Assembly: GCA_024229495.1 (NCBI GenBank)
Contig: JAAESJ010000643.1
Span: 1 to 53,924, forward strand
DNA length: 53,924 nt
Direction: 5' to 3'
From: Verrucomicrobiaceae bacterium
GTDB taxonomy: Bacteria; Verrucomicrobiota; Verrucomicrobiia; Verrucomicrobiales; DEV007
Made by a program: the position numbers and the translations under genes. Each line of letters opens with the position of its first letter. Positions within the stretch are counted from its first letter, which is position 1. Positions 17,577 to 27,048 of this stretch are shown in pieces. The notes under the pieces were generated by a model. It saw only the letters and a program-made list of their open reading frames with translations. It made no database searches and had not been told where the DNA came from.

Positions 17577-19421
17577 ATGCTTCCAATGCGACGACTGATT
17601 CCTTTGGCCTGTGCTTTTGGTGCCCTTTTTGCCCAGCAAGGTAATGCCGGCATTATGGCCGGGGCGGCACAGAGGGATATCACGCCACCGGTTGGTCTTG
17701 AGATCCAGCATTACTTTCGTCACAGTGTTGGCACCCATGACCCGCTGTATGCGCGTTGCCTGTATTTGGAGGATGGCGAGAAGAATGCCGTGGCTATTGT
17801 GTCTCTCGACCTGATTATGGGCGGTTTTGAAGCCTGTGATTATATAAGGGAAAAAATCCTTCAGGAGACGGGAATCAAGCACTCGCTGATCGCCTTCAGT
17901 CATTCCCATTCTTCTGCCGCTCTTGGGGCACACAATCATACCAAGGTAAAGAATGACACCGACTCAAGGTGGAATAACCGGACAATTGAGATGATTGTAG
18001 AGGCGGTCAAGGAGGCGAAGCAGCGTGCAGAGCCGGTAACGTTGCGATCGGGACGGGCACAGGCCCAGGTCGGTTTCAACCGGCGTCTGGTTAACCCAAA
18101 GAACGGCAGCGTATACATGGGGGTTAACCGAAAGGGACCGGTGGTTCCGTGGGTGAATGTGCTGGTAGCTGACAGCATTAAGAGCAGTAAACCTATCGCT
18201 GTACTCTTCGAGCATGCCGCGCACCCGGTGATTGTCCCGCACACCAGTAAATTGACCAGTGCCGATTTTCCGGGTGCCGCAGTGAAGCGCATCCGCGGGG
18301 AACTGGGTAAAGATGTTATTGCCCTTTTTGGCCAGGGCTGTGCGGGAAACATCAACGGTTTCCCGTTACGCTCCACGCATGAGAAGGCGGAACATGCCGG
18401 GCATAACCTGGGGGAATCTGTGCTCAAGGCGATTGCCGGAAGCGTGCCCGTGAAATCGAATACATTGAGCATAAAACATGTCCGTTCCGAGATTCCCTCC
18501 CGCGCGCTTCCCAGTAGGGAGCAGTGGCAGAAGATGGCGGAAGCCAGTGCGAAAGATGGCGGGCGTATGCGTCAACTTAACCGGATGAAGCAGCTGATGG
18601 ACCAAGGAAAGAAACCGCCTGCTCGCCGGTTTGATGCGTATGCGGTAATGGCCGGTAATGAATGGTGCCTGACCACCATGCCGCATGAGATGTTTTGCCA
18701 GTATGAACTCTGGATTGATAAGAATGCGCCCTTCAGGCACACCATGACCTTTGCCTTTACCAATGGTTACGAGGGCTACGTTGCAAATGATGCAGCCCTT
18801 AAAATGGGAGCCAAGGGCGGGTATGAGGCTGCCTCATTGCCGAACTGGGGGGGGCAGGTTTGGACGCGACACCTTGGCCCGCCTGCAGTCGGGTGCGAGA
18901 AGATTATCAAGGATACCCTGATGTCACTTTGGCCGAAGGATAAGGAGTCCGGGGATTCTGTTGATGCCTCGAGGTTCAAGCTGGAATACAAGAAGAAGGG
19001 GCCGCAAGGCGGCTCTCGGGAAATCAGTGCAACTGAGAATGAGGGCACGGTAATTTTTGACATTGCCGATGAATTTGGAATCGGTGGGGGCAGTATCAGC
19101 CTGCGTAAGGGAAAATGGCCTGCGGAGGTCATTGTCAGGATACACCTTGCGGGTCTTGAGGGATTCGAGGTCAAGGTGGGAGGCATGACGTTTTCGGGGG
19201 CTTACCATGGAGAGGGTGTTTCGCGTCCTAACAATTACCTGCCCACTCGGATGCTTGATACGGAGGGGAGTCCGCTCAGTGGGCGGTATCTGATCGAGGT
19301 TGTCAAAGGCGGGGGGTCGAGGCGGAGGGAAGGCTATTACGAGGTCGAGATCCCCCGGGAATCCTGCTTGGGAGATGCGAATAAAATGAATCTGAACTGG
19401 GTGGATTTCTACCGGAGGTAG
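17577..19421 (+). CDS. Neutral/alkaline ceramidase-like secreted amidase (PF04734 N-terminal type)
   Basis: The 614-residue product has a signal peptide (about 1-24) and starts AGIMAGAAQRDITPPVGLEI, the hallmark opening of the ceramidase-like family. FSHSHSSAALGAH and HAAHPVIVPHTSKLTSADFPG provide the histidines expected to bind zinc, and FGQGCAGNINGFP is the conserved serine-loop equivalent. Real ceramidases are about 650-780 residues with a C-terminal Ig-like domain; here the last about 110 residues are a different beta-rich segment. In PVC bacteria such proteins are numerous and probably cleave amide or other bonds in polymers rather than ceramide, which is an inference. A purine-rich AAAGGA just before 17577 supports the start. 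The gene lies between two electron-transfer/DUF loci on the same strand. Confidence 0.88.
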   Translation: MLPMRRLIPLACAFGALFAQQGNAGIMAGAAQRDITPPVGLEIQHYFRHSVGTHDPLYARCLYLEDGEKNAVAIVSLDLIMGGFEACDYIREKILQETGIKHSLIAFSHSHSSAALGAHNHTKVKNDTDSRWNNRTIEMIVEAVKEAKQRAEPVTLRSGRAQAQVGFNRRLVNPKNGSVYMGVNRKGPVVPWVNVLVADSIKSSKPIAVLFEHAAHPVIVPHTSKLTSADFPGAAVKRIRGELGKDVIALFGQGCAGNINGFPLRSTHEKAEHAGHNLGESVLKAIAGSVPVKSNTLSIKHVRSEIPSRALPSREQWQKMAEASAKDGGRMRQLNRMKQLMDQGKKPPARRFDAYAVMAGNEWCLTTMPHEMFCQYELWIDKNAPFRHTMTFAFTNGYEGYVANDAALKMGAKGGYEAASLPNWGGQVWTRHLGPPAVGCEKIIKDTLMSLWPKDKESGDSVDASRFKLEYKKKGPQGGSREISATENEGTVIFDIADEFGIGGGSISLRKGKWPAEVIVRIHLAGLEGFEVKVGGMTFSGAYHGEGVSRPNNYLPTRMLDTEGSPLSGRYLIEVVKGGGSRRREGYYEVEIPRESCLGDANKMNLNWVDFYRR

Positions 19422-19429
19422 CTTTGATC

Positions 19430-21973
19430 ATGAACTTTTGCAGGCGCGATCCAAAGACTGGCCTTCAGCGGTTTCTGTTCGCAGCATTGCTGCTGCTGCT
19501 GCCACTGATGATGGTTTCTGCAGGGGAGAAGTCGCCGGCGGGTGGGCACTGGGCCTTTCGTCCTCCGGTGCGTCCCGGGTTGCCCGCGGTAAAGGTTCGC
19601 GGATCGGTGAACCCGGTGGATCGGTTTGTAATGGAGTGTCTCCAGCGAGAGGGGGGAGAGTTGGCGCCCCGGGCGCCTGACCATACGCTGGTGCGCAGGT
19701 TGAGCTTTGATTTGCGCGGGCTTCCGCCCACGCCTGAAGAGGTGCGTGAGTTTATCCGTGACCAGGATCCGCGAAGATGGAGCCGTTTGGTGGAGCGATT
19801 TCTCGCTTCACCGCATTTTGGTGAGCGTATGGCGCAGCAGTGGCTTGACCTTGCCCGGTATGGCGACACTTCCGGTTATGCGGCAGATCGTACGCGCGTG
19901 GTTTGGCCCTATCGCGACTGGGTGATCAGCGCATTCAATGAGAATATGCCCCATGATCGTTTCCTCGTGGAGCAGTTTGCCGGCGACATGTTGCCTAGTG
20001 CGACCCCTGAACAGCACCTTGCCACCGGATTTCACCGCAACGCGATGCAGGCAAAGGGCAATAATCCGCGCAAGGAGGAGTTCCGCATCAAGACTATCGT
20101 TGACCGGCTTAACGTGACAGGTCGTGCCGTGCTTGGCCTCACGCTCGAGTGTGCTGAGTGTCACGACCACAAGTATGACCCCATCAGCCAGCGTGAATAC
20201 TACCAGTTGTTTGCGGTTTTCAACAATATTCCTCATCTGGGCCAGGGGTATGGCGTACACGGGCCGCACATGGATTATCACTATATCGACCTTGACCGAC
20301 GGGTTGAATTCAAGGCCCTCGCCTCGGAACTGGAAGGCCTTGCCCGACCGGTTAGCTGGAGTGTTAATGATCCCCGGGTAAAGGCCTCCCAGATTGGCCA
20401 ATGGCATACCGCTACGGTTGAGAAAGAACATGGTGACTTCAACCTGAAGGAGAATTTCACCATCCTTGCCACCATTAAGACCCGTGCTCCGGTTGGTAAC
20501 ATTGTGTCCAAGTATGACTGGCGGGGCAAACAGCGTGGCTATGTGTTTGGTGTCGGCGGGGAAGGCGAGGTCAGCGTTCCCAAGGGCCACCTTTTTGCCT
20601 GGGTGTCTGCAAGGAAGGATCCCTTTGATGGAGTGGAGATTCACAGCAGCAGGCCGGTTGCTGACGATCGTGAGCACCAGGTGGCCGTCATCTTTCAGGC
20701 GGGAAAATCCATCAGGCTCTTTATTGACGGGGTAGAGGATATTGCGGCCAAGGTGAAGGGAACTGTCCCCGGTGTGATTGCAAGTTCAGAGAGGTTTCTG
20801 GCCATTGGATCCGGTTACAGCAATTCGAGCAGTGCGGGTGCATACCGGTTTGAGGGTGTGTTGAAAGATGTCCGAATCTACCGGCAGGCATTGCAGGGTC
20901 CGAGAGTTTCCCCAAAGAGGAGGGATATTGAGCAGAGGATGAATGCAATCAGGGCGCGCACGGTCAGTGTTCCGGTCATGGTTGAAGATCCCAAGACCCG
21001 CAAGACGCATATCCTGTTGCGCGGTGATTTTAAACAAAAAGGAGAGGAGGTGAAAGCCGGGTTACCGGGCATTTTCCCGGCACTCCCAGACGGTGAGAAA
21101 CTCACGCGGCTAAGTTTTGCCAATTGGCTGGTTTCTCCCGGGCATCCCCTTACGGCTCGGGTGGCTGTAAATTACCTGTGGCAGCATTTCTTCGGGATGG
21201 GCCTGGTGGCCACTGCGGGGGATTTCGGTGCTCAGGGAGCAAGACCCCTGCACCCGGAATTACTGGACTGGCTGGCGGATGAATTTGTGAGCAGTGGCTG
21301 GGATCGCAAGGCGCTGGTGCGTGTTATTGTTAACTCTCTTACTTATCGCCAGTCCTCTGTGGTGGTTGCCGACCGGAATTCCGGAGGCAGGTTTCCCGTG
21401 GGGATGTCGCGTCGTCGGCTTGCTGCTGAGCAGATTCGTGATCAGGCTCTGGTCGTTAGCGGCTTGTTTGTCCCCGTGGTTGGAGGCCCTCCTGTTTTTC
21501 CGCTGCAACCGAAAGGCTTCTATGAGGAGCGTGGGCAGAACGCCGCGGGAAATTCCAATTTCAACTGGTCAAATTCCAAGGGGGAGGACCGTTACCGAAA
21601 AACTCTCTACACTTACTGGAAGCGCATGGCCCTGCACCCGGCCCTTACCGCGCTGGATGCACCGCCAAGGCAGGTATGTATTACCCGTCGATCAATTACC
21701 AATACGCCACAGCAGGCGCTGGTAACGATGAATGATCCCGCCTTCCATGAGCTTGCGGTGGCATTTGCCGATCGCATTGTCTCCGGCGAGCAGGAGGGAG
21801 CTGCACCGGCAAGGATACGCTATGCATTCCAAGTTTGCCTGGGACGGGATCCGAACACCGGAGAACTTGAGCAGTTCATGGCATTCCTTGAGGAAAGCCC
21901 CGATCCACAAGCCGGCTGGATCTCGATTGCCACGGTCCTGCTTAACCTTGATGAAACCCTTACCAGAGAATGA
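19430..21973 (+). CDS. DUF1549-LamG-DUF1553 protein
   Basis: I start at the ATG at 19430, which has GGAGG eleven bases upstream; the six bases before it begin with TTG. The 847-residue product has a signal peptide (near LLLLPLMMVSAG). DUF1549 covers about 55-270, with LSFDLRGLPPTPEEV, SPHFGERMAQQWLDLARYGDT and a CxxCH in ECAECHDHKYDP that may bind haem c. A concanavalin-like LamG module is inserted at about 335-490 (FTILATIKTR to FEGVLKDVRIYRQAL), probably for carbohydrate binding. DUF1553 follows (FANWLVSPGHPLTARVAVNYLWQHFFG; RRLAAEQIRDQALVVSGLF). The stop overlaps the DUF1501 start as ATGA. The reaction is unknown; the two genes are the standard PVC pair. Confidence 0.93.
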   Translation: MNFCRRDPKTGLQRFLFAALLLLLPLMMVSAGEKSPAGGHWAFRPPVRPGLPAVKVRGSVNPVDRFVMECLQREGGELAPRAPDHTLVRRLSFDLRGLPPTPEEVREFIRDQDPRRWSRLVERFLASPHFGERMAQQWLDLARYGDTSGYAADRTRVVWPYRDWVISAFNENMPHDRFLVEQFAGDMLPSATPEQHLATGFHRNAMQAKGNNPRKEEFRIKTIVDRLNVTGRAVLGLTLECAECHDHKYDPISQREYYQLFAVFNNIPHLGQGYGVHGPHMDYHYIDLDRRVEFKALASELEGLARPVSWSVNDPRVKASQIGQWHTATVEKEHGDFNLKENFTILATIKTRAPVGNIVSKYDWRGKQRGYVFGVGGEGEVSVPKGHLFAWVSARKDPFDGVEIHSSRPVADDREHQVAVIFQAGKSIRLFIDGVEDIAAKVKGTVPGVIASSERFLAIGSGYSNSSSAGAYRFEGVLKDVRIYRQALQGPRVSPKRRDIEQRMNAIRARTVSVPVMVEDPKTRKTHILLRGDFKQKGEEVKAGLPGIFPALPDGEKLTRLSFANWLVSPGHPLTARVAVNYLWQHFFGMGLVATAGDFGAQGARPLHPELLDWLADEFVSSGWDRKALVRVIVNSLTYRQSSVVVADRNSGGRFPVGMSRRRLAAEQIRDQALVVSGLFVPVVGGPPVFPLQPKGFYEERGQNAAGNSNFNWSNSKGEDRYRKTLYTYWKRMALHPALTALDAPPRQVCITRRSITNTPQQALVTMNDPAFHELAVAFADRIVSGEQEGAAPARIRYAFQVCLGRDPNTGELEQFMAFLEESPDPQAGWISIATVLLNLDETLTRE

Positions 21974-23388
21974 TTCATCCTGATCCTGCATCTATTACGC
22001 GGCGCTATTTTATCGGTCGCACGCCTCTTGCCCTGGGATCCCTTGCCCTTGGTTCAATGGCAGGTGAAGGAGGATCTGCGAAATTCCCGGCAAAGGATAA
22101 ACTGGCGCCTTGGCAAACAATTCCTCCCCGTGCGAAGCGGGTAATTTACCTGTTCATGTCAGGTGGCCCGTCGCACGTGGATACCTTCGATCCCAAGCCA
22201 CTCCTCGAGGCGGAACATGGCAACCCGATGCCCAAGGAGATCATCCGCAACCATGAGTTTGCCATGATCAAGAGCGCTTCGCCTCTGGTGCAGAAGTCTC
22301 CGTGGAAGTTCCGAAAGCACGGGCAGAGTGGCACTGAGGTTTCTGATCTTTTCCCCAATACGGCGCGGGTCATTGATGATATTGCCGTGATTCGTTCCCT
22401 GCATACCGATTCATTCAATCATGACCCGGCGGTGATGTTCATGAACACGGGAAGTGTCAGGTTTGGCCGACCGGCGATGGGTGCCTGGGCCTCTTATGGG
22501 CTAGGGACAGAGAACAGTGACTTGCCCGCTTTCGTGGTGTTGGCGTCAGGAAAGAATATCCAGCCTCTGCTCGACAGTTACTGGGGGCCGGGTTTCCTGC
22601 CTTCAAGGCACCAGGGGATTCAGTTTCGCTCCAGTGGCGATCCTATCCTGTATGTGAAGAATCCCGGGGGTGTTTCACGCAGTGAGCGGCGCCGTCAGCT
22701 TGACCTTCTTGGCTGGATGAATGCTCATCATCATGATGTGGTTGGGGATCCGGAGATTGTTAGCCGGATTGCCCAGTATGAGTTGGCCTACCGGATGCAG
22801 GTGTCTGTCCCGGAATTAACTGATGTTTCCACCGAACCTGAAACCGTGCAGCAAATGTATGGAGCGGAGCCGGGCAGGGTTTCTTTTGCCAATAACTGCC
22901 TGCTTGCCCGCAGGCTTGCCGAGCGCGGGGTGCGTTTCATTCAGCTTTATGACAAGGGTTGGGACTCACATGGCGGTATCGTCAAGGAGCATACGGAAAG
23001 GTGTCGCTCGGTGGATCAGGCGATCGCCGCCCTGTTGAAAGATCTCAAGCAGCGGGGAATGCTTGAGGATACTCTGGTGATCTGGGGCGGGGAATTCGGG
23101 CGCACTCCCATGGCTCAGGGAGGAGGGGGAAATTTCGGCCGAGATCATCACCCGCATGGGTTTACCATGTGGATGGCCGGGGGTGGAATTCGACCCGGGA
23201 TTGTCCACGGGAAGACTGATCCTTACGGGTATTTCGCTGTTGAGGACAAGGTGCATGTGCATGACTTGCATGCCACGGTATTGCATTGTCTCGGCATCGA
23301 TCATGAAGCCCTGGCTTTCCGTCATCAGGGGCGTGATTTTCGCCTGACCGATGAGTTTGGCACTGTGGTTCCGCAACTTCTTGCCTGA
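21970..23388 (+). CDS. DUF1501 family protein, Tat-like leader
   Basis: A 472-residue protein overlapping the DUF1549/DUF1553 stop by four bases. The N terminus reads ITRRYFIGRTPLALGSLALG, a twin-arginine-type leader. The body has the classic DUF1501 start AKRVIYLFMSGGPSHVDTFDPKP, GVRFIQLYDKGWDSHGGI, and the metal-site-like IWGGEFGRTPMAQGGGGNFGRDHHPHGF block. Related to alkaline-phosphatase/sulfatase-fold proteins but of unknown activity. Together with its partner it probably acts outside the cytoplasm; the strict pairing suggests a complex. Confidence in the family is very high. Confidence 0.95.
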   Translation: MIHPDPASITRRYFIGRTPLALGSLALGSMAGEGGSAKFPAKDKLAPWQTIPPRAKRVIYLFMSGGPSHVDTFDPKPLLEAEHGNPMPKEIIRNHEFAMIKSASPLVQKSPWKFRKHGQSGTEVSDLFPNTARVIDDIAVIRSLHTDSFNHDPAVMFMNTGSVRFGRPAMGAWASYGLGTENSDLPAFVVLASGKNIQPLLDSYWGPGFLPSRHQGIQFRSSGDPILYVKNPGGVSRSERRRQLDLLGWMNAHHHDVVGDPEIVSRIAQYELAYRMQVSVPELTDVSTEPETVQQMYGAEPGRVSFANNCLLARRLAERGVRFIQLYDKGWDSHGGIVKEHTERCRSVDQAIAALLKDLKQRGMLEDTLVIWGGEFGRTPMAQGGGGNFGRDHHPHGFTMWMAGGGIRPGIVHGKTDPYGYFAVEDKVHVHDLHATVLHCLGIDHEALAFRHQGRDFRLTDEFGTVVPQLLA

Positions 23389-23461
23389 TCCGGGCTTGCC
23401 CTTCCCGCGAGTTTTCGGTGACAAACCCGCCTTCTTAAACGAGTAAATCAGTCCCTTTGCC

Positions 23462-24511
23462 ATGAAAGTTATTCTTCCGCTTACCTCTGTTGTCTTGCTT
23501 TGTTGTGTTTCAGCCCATGCTGATATCGTCATTACCTCTGATGGGTCACGGTTGAGCGGAAAGATGCTTGGCGTTGAAAAGGGCATCATCAAGCTGGAAA
23601 CCACTTATGCGGGAACCCTTGATATTCGTCAGGAAAAAGTCACTTCATTCACCACTGAGGAAGCGGTTCTACTGAGATTTTCCGGTGGGGAGACCCTTTC
23701 CGGCAAGGCTGAGGAAGCGGGCGGGAAAGATCTCAGGATTCAATCCGGTGACGGTTTCCGCGAGGTTGCGCTAAAGGGCGTTGAGCGTGTGTGGCCGCTT
23801 TCAGGGGAGGATCCAGAGGATGCTCTTGAACGGATCAATAAGGAGAGTGCAAGTCGTAAGTGGTATTTCAGTGGAGGGTTTGACCTGCTCGGCAAGCGTG
23901 GCAACAGCAAGGATTTCAGCCTCGGGGGGAACCTTGAAGCCAAGCTCAAGGGGAAGCATGACGAGTTGCTTCTCTCGGCAGAGTATGAGAACCGCGAGAA
24001 GAACGGTGACAAGACAGCGGATCGTACCGGGGGAGGGGTATCCTATGAGGTTTTCCGCAGAGATTCTATCGGCTGGTATTTACGCTCAGAGATTGAGATG
24101 GATGCCATCACCTCTGTTGACCTGCGCTCAACATCCGCTGCCGGCCTTTCGTATCGCTGGATTAATAAAGAGGACCACACGCTGGTTGCCCGCCTGGGTC
24201 CCGGCTATCGCTATACCGATTATGAAAGCAATAAGGAGGATGAGTCCACCATGACCCTTGACCTGGGGCTTGCGCACTATTACCGAGTCAGTGATTTCCT
24301 GACAATGAAGACCGATATTACCTATGTTCCGGGACTGGGTGGTACAGGAAATGACCGGTTGGTCCAGGATAGCGGATTGGTGTTTCCCATTGCCGGGAAC
24401 CGGCAATGGAAGGTGCGCATGGGGATCAGGAATGAGTTTGAGAGTGAGCCTGCGGTAACGGAAAACCTCGACACGACCTATTATACCAGGATCATCTATT
24501 CCTGGGACTGA
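23462..24511 (+). CDS. DUF481 (YdiY-like) outer-membrane beta-barrel protein
   Basis: The 349-residue product has a signal peptide (1 to about 20). Residues 21-115 are a beta-rich part with two similar units around ITSDGSRLSGKMLG and LRFSGGETLSGKAEEAGG. After a short charged linker comes a DUF481 barrel of alternating strands (WYFSGGFDLLGKRGNSKDFSLGG, DELLLSAEYENREKNGD, LSYRWI, ARLGPGYRYTDYE) ending in an aromatic-rich strand (YYTRIIYSWD), as expected for outer-membrane insertion. It is probably a porin-like or structural outer-membrane protein; the cargo is unknown. The N-terminal unit resembles the start of the protein at 39196-40572. Confidence 0.85.
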   Translation: MKVILPLTSVVLLCCVSAHADIVITSDGSRLSGKMLGVEKGIIKLETTYAGTLDIRQEKVTSFTTEEAVLLRFSGGETLSGKAEEAGGKDLRIQSGDGFREVALKGVERVWPLSGEDPEDALERINKESASRKWYFSGGFDLLGKRGNSKDFSLGGNLEAKLKGKHDELLLSAEYENREKNGDKTADRTGGGVSYEVFRRDSIGWYLRSEIEMDAITSVDLRSTSAAGLSYRWINKEDHTLVARLGPGYRYTDYESNKEDESTMTLDLGLAHYYRVSDFLTMKTDITYVPGLGGTGNDRLVQDSGLVFPIAGNRQWKVRMGIRNEFESEPAVTENLDTTYYTRIIYSWD

Positions 24512-24525
24512 GCCGGGTTTTCTTC

Positions 24526-25524
24526 ATGGGTCCACAAAGAGAGAGACAGTTTTTCATTCGCAGCTGCCTCACTGCTCTTTTGATTGGGGTCTGGTTAACT
24601 GATTGTGTTGCGGGCGATCCCGGGGAAAAGGTCGACAAGAAGGAAAGACTCCACAATCAGGACATTCCAGTTCCTGATTTCAAGCTGCTTAAGCCGCGCA
24701 GCGACGCGGAGCACCGGAAACTGGGAGGGCGCGCACCGTATTTTGCGCATTACAGGAAGGGTAATCTGGAACTGGTATTCATTGCCGCACGTCACGAGCC
24801 GAGGATGGGGTCTCCCACGCACAGGCTCATTGAGTCGGTCATCGAGGGCTTCGCTCCCGCTTGTGTCATTACTGAGGGTTTGGGCAGTGAAGAGGGTTTT
24901 TCACCCCGGGTCCTGCTGCGAGATGCCAGGCGCATGAAGATCAGCGGCAACCTTCCCGAGCCCCTGCATGCCGCGCTGTTGGCTTCTGAAAAGGGGATTC
25001 CGTTTATCGGCGGGGAGCCGCCTCCATCGGTGACCGCTCAAGCCCTGCGCGCTGAGGGCAGTGAGGAGGATGCGCTTGGCTTTCTCATTGTCAGGCACCT
25101 GGGCCAGGTGCGCCGTGAAGAGCCGGAAGCAGAACTTGACCAGAAGGTCAGGAGCATGTTGCCGCGCATGAAGGAGCGCTTTGCCCTGAAGGCAGAAATG
25201 GGACTGGAGGGCTTCAAGGCCTGGTATCTAAAGACAACCGGCAGGGCGTTCCGGGTGGCCAACATTGACCCTGAGGAGGTGGCGCCGCTGGCGACAAAGG
25301 ATGCCGGCCTGTTGCGGCGCATGGGCATTGCCGTGATGCTTGCCAGGGAGCGACACCTGATTTCCCTTGAGGTCCGCCTGCTCGGCGAGCATCGCCGGGT
25401 GCTGGTGATCTATGGCTCGGGGCACCTGGTTTATGAGGATGCCATCCTCAAGGACATGCTGGGTCCGCCAATAAGCAAGTCTTCCCGATGGATTGACCGG
25501 GGAACCGATCGGGTTCCCGGTTAG
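24526..25524 (+). CDS. Putative exported TraB/GumN-like protein
   Basis: A 332-residue protein with an N-terminal hydrophobic segment (about 13-30) that ends CVAGD, possibly a lipoprotein-like or ordinary signal. The strand LELVFIAARHEPRMGSPTHRLI followed by ACVITEGLGSEEGFSP, and the late YGSGHLVYEDAIL, match the layout of TraB/GumN/Tiki-type proteins, where conserved histidines and glutamate are thought to form a metal site. Activity in bacteria is unknown. It lies 14 bases after the DUF481 gene and may be co-transcribed. It converges with the Deg protease gene. The family call is from pattern only. Confidence 0.6.
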   Translation: MGPQRERQFFIRSCLTALLIGVWLTDCVAGDPGEKVDKKERLHNQDIPVPDFKLLKPRSDAEHRKLGGRAPYFAHYRKGNLELVFIAARHEPRMGSPTHRLIESVIEGFAPACVITEGLGSEEGFSPRVLLRDARRMKISGNLPEPLHAALLASEKGIPFIGGEPPPSVTAQALRAEGSEEDALGFLIVRHLGQVRREEPEAELDQKVRSMLPRMKERFALKAEMGLEGFKAWYLKTTGRAFRVANIDPEEVAPLATKDAGLLRRMGIAVMLARERHLISLEVRLLGEHRRVLVIYGSGHLVYEDAILKDMLGPPISKSSRWIDRGTDRVPG

Positions 25525-25548
25525 TCTGCTTTGCGCGGGGTAAAAACG

Positions 25549-27006
25549 TTATTCATCCTTGTGCTCCCCGCGCATGAAGTAGGCCTCCTTGGGGATCACC
25601 TGCTTCTTGATGCCCGGCCCCTCGTAGGAGACTTCCAGTTTTTCTGCCCCGCCCTGTTCAAAGAAGGTGACTGTCACCGGGTGCAGTCCCGCCTTCAACC
25701 GAATCAAGCCACTGTTGCTCATTACGCCGTGCAGACCGTCGTTGTTGACGATGACCTCCTTGCCGATTGAGAGCCGGCTACCGTCATCCGATGTGGTCGA
25801 GAAGACGTAGAGTCCCTCGGTCGGCACCTTGATGAATCCGGAGAATCTCAGGCCGTAATTTTCCTTATCCTCCGTCATGAAGGCGCTTTCTGTTGGGGTG
25901 TCTGCGCGACCCTCGGCGACCGGGGTTAATTGATCAAAGTCCGGCAGCCTGTTCCACGTTCCGGTATATCCGGCGAAGCGGATACCGGGAATCATTCCCT
26001 CATCGGCAACCGGATCACTCACCTTCAGGATGCCAATTTCAGGATGGAGCGTGATATGTTCTTCCCCGCGCTGAAGTTGCACCTCGGGTTTCTCTCCCGG
26101 CTTGCGGTCAATGAGTGCGATGTGGAAGTCAAAGCCGCTGGTAACAACCAGGTTACCAAATTTTGTAATCACGTCGCCGGGCCGGATGCCTGACTTGCTA
26201 CCCGGAGAGTCCGCCACCACGGACTTTACCTTTGCGTTCATCTCATACATGTCGATTTCAATGCCGAGCCTGAACCCGTAACGCAACTCGGCGGAAATCA
26301 ACCTTGAGAAAACCTCGCGGATGCGGTCGGCGGCGATGGCAAAGTTGATATTTTCGCTGTCCAGGCGTTTTGAGGTGATGATGCCGATCTGTTTGCCCAA
26401 GGCGTTGATCAGCGGGCCTCCCGAGTTGCCGCCGCTTACCGCGGCACTGGTCTGCACCAACCAGGGAAGGAAGGCTCCGCCGGTAGCCGCCGAGCGGTTC
26501 AGACCACTGATGATGCCCGTGGAGACGGAGTGGTTGAGACCAACCGGGTTGCCGATCACCAGTACCGGTTCACCGAGCATCAAGTCATCGCTGCGGCCGA
26601 TTGGCAGCACCGGGAGTTTTGTTCCCGCTTCCACCTTGATGAGCGCCATATCCTCGGATGACATCCCGGCAATCACCTTGAACGGCATGGGTTGCATCCC
26701 GGGAAAGATGACATTGCCGTTTACGATGCCGTTAACCACATGGTGATTGGTGATCAGGTATCCTGCGGGGTGAACTACCGATGCGCTGCCGACCCCGACA
26801 TTAAATACGCCGGGAGTGCCGGATTGCATGAAAGTCTGGATGGAGGCCACTGCCGGCATGCAGCGCTCGATCAATTGTACGGTTGGAGTGTAGCGTTCCA
26901 GGGACCTATCCGGTTTCTCGGCAGTTTCCGGATCGGCGCTGAAGGCCTGGGTGAAAGTGAGGAAGAGTAACGCGATGTGGGTGATGAATGAGGGCTGATA
27001 AAGCAT
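25549..27006 (-). CDS. Exported Deg/HtrA-like serine protease with PDZ and C-terminal PA14 domain
   Basis: The 485-residue product has a signal peptide (about 1-23) and a trypsin-like domain with a complete triad: H89 in LITNHHVV, D119 in SSEDMALIKV and S195 in GGNSGGP. A PDZ domain follows (about 240-325, including VKSVVADSPGSKSGIRPGDVITKFG). The last about 140 residues are a PA14 domain (GIRFAGYTGTWNRLPDF, FSGFIKVPTEGLYVFSTTSDDGSRLSIG, VNNDGLHG), usually a carbohydrate-binding module. A Deg protease with PA14 is unusual and suggests quality control or processing tied to polysaccharide or surface glycans. The start ATG at 27006 begins the signal peptide. It is divergent from the gene at 27049. 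Confidence 0.92.
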   Translation of the reverse strand: MLYQPSFITHIALLFLTFTQAFSADPETAEKPDRSLERYTPTVQLIERCMPAVASIQTFMQSGTPGVFNVGVGSASVVHPAGYLITNHHVVNGIVNGNVIFPGMQPMPFKVIAGMSSEDMALIKVEAGTKLPVLPIGRSDDLMLGEPVLVIGNPVGLNHSVSTGIISGLNRSAATGGAFLPWLVQTSAAVSGGNSGGPLINALGKQIGIITSKRLDSENINFAIAADRIREVFSRLISAELRYGFRLGIEIDMYEMNAKVKSVVADSPGSKSGIRPGDVITKFGNLVVTSGFDFHIALIDRKPGEKPEVQLQRGEEHITLHPEIGILKVSDPVADEGMIPGIRFAGYTGTWNRLPDFDQLTPVAEGRADTPTESAFMTEDKENYGLRFSGFIKVPTEGLYVFSTTSDDGSRLSIGKEVIVNNDGLHGVMSNSGLIRLKAGLHPVTVTFFEQGGAEKLEVSYEGPGIKKQVIPKEAYFMRGEHKDE

Positions 27007-27048
27007 GTCTTTAGCTTTCCATTATCTCAACTTTCGTTACCCTTGGCA

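Noticed and set aside
19808-20677. Leftward 289-codon frame inside the DUF1549/DUF1553 gene
   Set aside because: Antisense shadow of a certain gene; no family signal and an improbable composition.
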